A stretch of DNA of 64,000 nt from DASCOT01 sp965197275 (lineage in GTDB: Bacteria; Acidobacteriota; UBA890; WLXD01). Position numbers and translations under genes: made by a program. Shown piece by piece: positions 60,380-64,000 of this stretch (its first letter is position 1; each line of letters starts with the position of its first letter). The notes beneath the pieces are model-generated. The model saw only the letters and a program-made list of their open reading frames with translations, was not told where the DNA came from and ran no database searches. The stretch spans positions 62,001-126,000 of the forward strand of contig CBDAMQ010000031.1 of assembly GCA_965197275.1 (NCBI GenBank), written 5' to 3'.

Positions 60380-60420
60380 GGTCGATTCCGTTGGTTCGCT
60401 GGCGGATCCGAACATTCTGT

Positions 60421-60450
60421 CCAAGTTAGATATATCCAAATCGGATAAAT
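60421..60450. promoter_or_regulatory. AT-rich putative promoter/operator in front of the padR fragment
   Basis: Contains the self-complementary GATATATC (60429-60436) and TATCC-AAATC-GGATA (60433-60447) in a region far richer in A+T than the neighbourhood. Plausibly the old autoregulatory site of the PadR protein. It lies between the divergent padR and NAD-FDH genes. Confidence 0.4.
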
Positions 60451-60566
60451 AGCAAGTCCGTCCCGGGCGCGTCTGTACGCTGCGTCGGCTCGCCTTGGCC
60501 CGCGCGCCGCGGTCTAACCGGTGCGAAGTCGATTCGATCTCCACCGTCTACTAGCATGGTCGAGCC

Positions 60567-62162
60567 ATGAGCGAAGACCGTCGTCACGAGATTCCCGATT
60601 TGCTATACGAGGCCGGTGGCCTGACCGAAGGTACCGCCCGCCGGATTGCCGAGGAGACCGGCATTCCCGAGGCCGATATCTACGGGATCGGCAGCTTCTA
60701 TCACATGCTGGCGCGGCCACATCTCAAGGTGCGCGTCTGCACTGGACTGTCGTGTCAGATGGCGGGCGCCGACAAGGTGCTGCGGGCCGCCGAGCTCGCA
60801 GGTTTTCCCGTCGAGGGCTGTTCGTGTCTGGCAGCTTGCGACGTGCCGCCGGCGGTGATGCGCGACCGAATCGTGTTGCCGCGCCTGACCATCGAGGATG
60901 TGCACGAGGCAGACGGCGACTGGGAGCGCCTGGAATCGGCCGGCAACGTGCCTGACGAGCACTGGCTGGGCACCGTGGGCCCGGAGATCGACGATCCGGA
61001 AACACTCGCCTGCAACCTCCTGGGCGAGCTGGACTACAGCGGCGGTGCTTTCGCGCGCGCCGTCGAGATGGGTCCCGAGGCGGTGATCGAGACGATCAAG
61101 GAATCCGGGTTGCAGGGCCGTGGCGGCGCCGGGTTCCCGGCCCATATCAAATGGACCGGCACCCGCGGACAGCAGGTTACCACTCGGTACGTGGTGCTCA
61201 ACGCCGACGAGGGCGAGCCCGGGACGTTCAAGGATCGTGAGGTCATGCTGCGCCGCCCCGACAAGATTCTCGAGGGCCTGGCGATCGCCGCCTACGCGGT
61301 CGAGGCGACCGAGGTCTATCTCTACCTTCGGGGCGAGTTCCAGATTCCCTGGAAGGTCATCGAGGACGCTGTTCAGCGCTTCGAGGACAGCGGGGTGTTC
61401 GGCGACATCCGCTTCCACATGCACGCGGGCAACGGCGCCTACATCTGCGGTGAGGAAACAGCGCTGCTGGAGGCGCTCGAGGGCAAGCGCGGCATGCCGC
61501 GACTAAAGCCGCCGTTCCCGGTCGAGGTCGGGCTGTGGAACAAGCCGACGCTGATGCACAACGTCGAGACGATCGCCTGCGTGCCGTCGATCATCGAACG
61601 CGGCGGGGAGTGGTTCCGCGAGCTCGGCCGTGACGAGGCGGGCAGCAAGCTCTATTGCATCAGCGGCCACGTTGTTGAGCCAGGCACCTATGAGCTAGCG
61701 CTCGGGGTGACGCTCGACGAGCTGGTCGAGGCGGCCGGCGGCTACATCGGCGAGCTCAAGGCCTTCAGCCCCGGCGGCGCCAGCTCCGGATTCCTGCCGG
61801 CTTCGGAGCGCGGCCGGCCGCTCGCCTTCAAGCCTCTCGGAGAGGTGGGCTCGATGCTCGGCTCGGCCGGCGTGGTGGTGCTCAACGATACGGTCGACAT
61901 GCGCGATGCGGTGCGCTCGCAGCTGGTGTTCTTTGAAGCAGAAAGCTGCGGTCAGTGTGCCCCTTGCCGCATCGGAACCCGCTATCTGCGTATAGGATTG
62001 GACAAGCACATGGACGGCAACGGCGCCTCGGCCGACGCACTGCTTCACGTCGCCGATGCGGCATGGCAGATGAACGAAGGGTCGATCTGCGGGCTGGGCC
62101 AGGCAGCCCCGCTGCCGCTGACGCTGGCGATGAAACACTTCCCAGAGGACTTCGAGGCATGA
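60567..62162 (+). CDS. NAD-dependent formate dehydrogenase diaphorase subunit (NuoE/NuoF fusion)
   Basis: 531-aa fusion. The N-terminal 140 residues are NuoE-like, a thioredoxin-type [2Fe-2S] domain (VCTGLSCQMAGAD ... GCSCLAACDVPPA, four Cys ligands). Residues about 150-520 are NuoF-like: FMN site GRGGAGFPAHIKW, NAD-binding NADEGEPGTFKDRE and GAYICGEETALLEALEGKRG (first part GAYICGEETAL), and a C-terminal [4Fe-4S] motif SCGQCAPCRIG. It takes electrons from the catalytic subunit and reduces NAD. ATG at 60567. Overlaps the catalytic subunit by ATGA, so the genes form one operon. Confidence 0.95.
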   Translation: MSEDRRHEIPDLLYEAGGLTEGTARRIAEETGIPEADIYGIGSFYHMLARPHLKVRVCTGLSCQMAGADKVLRAAELAGFPVEGCSCLAACDVPPAVMRDRIVLPRLTIEDVHEADGDWERLESAGNVPDEHWLGTVGPEIDDPETLACNLLGELDYSGGAFARAVEMGPEAVIETIKESGLQGRGGAGFPAHIKWTGTRGQQVTTRYVVLNADEGEPGTFKDREVMLRRPDKILEGLAIAAYAVEATEVYLYLRGEFQIPWKVIEDAVQRFEDSGVFGDIRFHMHAGNGAYICGEETALLEALEGKRGMPRLKPPFPVEVGLWNKPTLMHNVETIACVPSIIERGGEWFRELGRDEAGSKLYCISGHVVEPGTYELALGVTLDELVEAAGGYIGELKAFSPGGASSGFLPASERGRPLAFKPLGEVGSMLGSAGVVVLNDTVDMRDAVRSQLVFFEAESCGQCAPCRIGTRYLRIGLDKHMDGNGASADALLHVADAAWQMNEGSICGLGQAAPLPLTLAMKHFPEDFEA

Positions 62163-64000
62163 GCGACGACACGATCAAGCTCAACGGTCGTGAGTACCCG
62201 TTCACGCAGGGCGAGACGGTGCTCGACGTGGCGGCTCGTCACGACATCTACATCCCGACGCTGTGCCATGACCCGCGCCTCGACCCCGCCGGCGCCTGCC
62301 GCACCTGCCTGGTCGAGATCGACGGCTGGGGACGCCTGCCTCCCGCATGCGCCACCGTGGCTAAGGCGGGCATGGAGATCATTACCGAGAACCCGCGCAT
62401 CGACCGCCACCGCAAGACGCTGATCGGTCTCTACATGACCGACCATCCCGAAACCCGCGAGGAGGCTGAGCCCGGCGTTCTCAACGAGCTGTTCGAGATG
62501 GCGGCGAGGTACGAAGCGCCGACCGATTGGGGGTACATGGCCCCGGTGCGTACAGCGCGCCCCGACGACCGTAATCCCTACGTCAACTTCGACCCGGATC
62601 TGTGCATTCTCTGCGCCCGCTGCGTGCGCTACTGCGACGAGATCGAGGGGGTCAACGCGATCACGCTGGCCAACCGCGGCTCCGAGACCACCATCTCGAC
62701 GGTCGACGAGCTCTCGCTGATGGACACCAGCTGCGAGCTCTGCGGTGGCTGCATCGACGTCTGCCCGACCGGGGCGATGGGCGAGAAGATGCCGCTCATT
62801 CGCGGCCACAAGCCGGAGCGCGAGCTCACCAAGGTGCGCAGCACCTGTAACTTCTGCGGCGTCGGTTGCCAGCTCGACCTCAACGTCGATCCCGAGGGCC
62901 GCGACGGCTTGGGCAGCCTGGTCAAGGTCTCCAGCCCGCCGGTCGGTACGACGACCAACGACGGGAACTTGTGCGTCAAGGGTCGCTTTGCCTACGACTT
63001 CGTGCACCATGAAGACCGCCTCGACACCCCCATGGTTCGCGGTGATGACGGCCAGATGCACGCCGCGACCTGGGACGAGGCGCTCGCCGCGGCGGCCGCC
63101 GGCCTGATGGGCGTCAAGGATCGCCACGGCTCCGACAGCCTGGGCTTCGTTTCCTCGTCACGCTGTACCATGGAAGAGAACTTCCTGGTCCAGAAGATGG
63201 CCCGAGCGGTGTTCGGTACGAACAACGTGCATCAATGTGCCGCCACGTGACACGCGCCCACCGTGGCCGGTCTGGTCACAACGTTCGGCGCCGGGGCGAT
63301 GACCAACTCCATCGGCGAGATTCGCGACGCCGACTTCCTGTTCGTCATCGGTAGCAACACCTCCGAAGCGCACCCCATCATCGCCATGGAGATGAAGCAG
63401 GCGGTGCGTCGCGGCGCCACCATGGTGGTCGCCGATCCGCGTTCGATCTGGATGACCTCGATCGCCGAAAAGCACCTGCAGCTGCGGCCGGGCACCGATG
63501 TGTGGCTGCTCAACGCCATGGCCAACGTCATCGTTACCGAAGGCCTGGTCGATCAGGAGTTCATCGACGCCAATACCGAAGACTGGGAGTCGGTGCGTGA
63601 CACGGTGCTCAAGTACACGCCCGAGGAGGCCGAGAAGGTCACCGGCATTCCGGCCGAGGACATCCGCTGGACGGCGCGGCGCTACGCCACCACCGAGAAA
63701 GCAGGCATCTACTACACGCTCGGCATCACCGAGCACTCGCACGGCACCGACAACGTCTACTGCCTCGCCAACCTGGTGCTGATGACTGGCCACCTCGGCA
63801 AGCCGTCGGCCGGCATGAACCCGCTGCGCGGTCAGAACAACGTCCAGGGCGCCAACGACGCCGGGGCAACGCCGATCTACCTGCCCGGCTACCAGCGCGT
63901 CGACGATCCCGAGGTGCACGCCAAGTACGAGAAGTCGTGGGGCGTGAAGCTGTCGCCGGACCCGGGCATGAACCTCAACATCATGATGAAAGCGGTCGGC
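62159..64000 (+). CDS. NAD-dependent formate dehydrogenase catalytic subunit, selenoprotein, 3' end outside window
   Basis: Starts at ATG 62159. N-terminal [2Fe-2S] domain (TLCHDPRLDPAGACRTCLVEI), His-Cys3 [4Fe-4S] region, two ferredoxin-type clusters (CILCARCVRYCDE; CELCGGCIDVCP), then the molybdopterin [4Fe-4S] motif CNFCGVGC. The UGA at 63248-63250 is Sec364 in CAAT-Sec-HAPTVAGL; reading continues open to the window end with ADFLFVIGSNTSEAHPI, GMNPLRGQNNVQGANDAG. No Tat signal, so cytosolic. Oxidises formate with NAD reduction, or possibly runs in reverse. Confidence 0.95.
63248..63279 (+). promoter_or_regulatory. Selenocysteine UGA and bacterial SECIS element of the NAD-linked FDH
   Basis: After UGA (63248-63250) a 12-base link, then GTGGCC (63263-63268), the loop GGTCT (63269-63273) and GGTCAC (63274-63279), a 6-bp stem with one G-U pair. 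The loop is identical to that of the E. coli fdhF SECIS. Confidence 0.88.

Noticed and set aside
62045..63127. 360-aa minus-strand frame opposite the NAD-linked FDH subunit
   Set aside because: Antisense shadow, explained by the high GC content; no motif.
1..64000. CRISPR arrays, rRNA or tRNA genes
   Set aside because: I saw no regularly spaced repeats, no tRNA-like T-loop sequence in a plausible context and no rRNA segments.

Overview
The window is GC-rich bacterial chromosome, densely packed with mostly metabolic and secreted-protein genes. I infer an Acidobacteriota-like bacterium (Vicinamibacteria or Thermoanaerobaculia type). The inference rests on two large FtsX/MacB-like 'orphan' permeases of the acidobacterial ADOP kind, secreted S9 and S10 peptidases, a BNR-propeller protein, PQQ propellers, a DUF1592/DUF1552 pair and a PadR N-terminus of the type common in that phylum. 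There is no rRNA, tRNA or CRISPR array to confirm it, so the placement is tentative. The organism must make selenocysteine, because two formate dehydrogenases here read an in-frame UGA.

Layout. 1-6.2 kb: S10 carboxypeptidase (cut by the window edge), S9 peptidase, aldo/keto reductase, a cupredoxin lipoprotein, and an M23 peptidase broken by an 8-bp tandem duplication. 6.3-13.1 kb: two ADOP permeases flanking a DUF3500 protein, headed by a GbsR/MarR regulator with paired operator-like palindromes. 13.2-19.2 kb: an accessory strip with a VapC remnant, an intact IS3-family element with a 3-bp target duplication, an O-methyltransferase, two complete toxin-antitoxin pairs, and between them a TPR protein translationally coupled to a reductive-dehalogenase-like Fe-S/corrinoid protein. 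19.3-32.1 kb: DUF1326-DUF2182 pair, class V aminotransferase, BNR propeller, PQQ propeller with EF-hands, a 54-aa membrane protein, class I aminotransferase, DUF4287 protein, an atypical DapDC-like decarboxylase and a metallo-beta-lactamase-fold lipoprotein.

32.1-37.9 kb (minus strand): a respiratory formate dehydrogenase operon, fdhA (Sec, Tat)-fdhB-fdhC-fdhE, preceded by a small helix-turn-helix-like gene. 38.1-45.8 kb: a lipoprotein with an unclear start, a class A beta-lactamase-like hydrolase with a C-terminal CARDB-like domain, then a DUF2975 / XRE regulator pair, an ABC ATPase whose 5' end is deleted, and a giant ABC permease-M1 aminopeptidase fusion. 45.8-49.1 kb: frameshifted monoheme cytochrome, diheme cytochrome and a PQQ alcohol dehydrogenase whose active site carries the lanthanide-type second Asp. 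49.1-54.4 kb (minus): DUF1592-DUF1552-ankyrin operon. 54.5-60.4 kb (minus): ThuA/PQQ-sugar-dehydrogenase fusion, xylulokinase and xylose isomerase, headed by a PadR fragment fused by deletion to a Gfo/Idh fragment. 60.6-64 kb: a second formate dehydrogenase, NAD-linked (NuoE/F fusion plus a second Sec-containing catalytic subunit that runs off the window).

Taken together the cell appears to oxidise formate both at the membrane and in the cytosol, to oxidise alcohols and sugars in the periplasm through PQQ enzymes and c-type cytochromes, and to degrade peptides and xylose. A striking property is the number of damaged genes: four out-of-frame lesions (M23 peptidase, ABC ATPase, cytochrome c, PadR/Gfo-Idh) plus a toxin remnant. 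They are either real decay or, for the single-base and short-repeat cases, possible assembly error.
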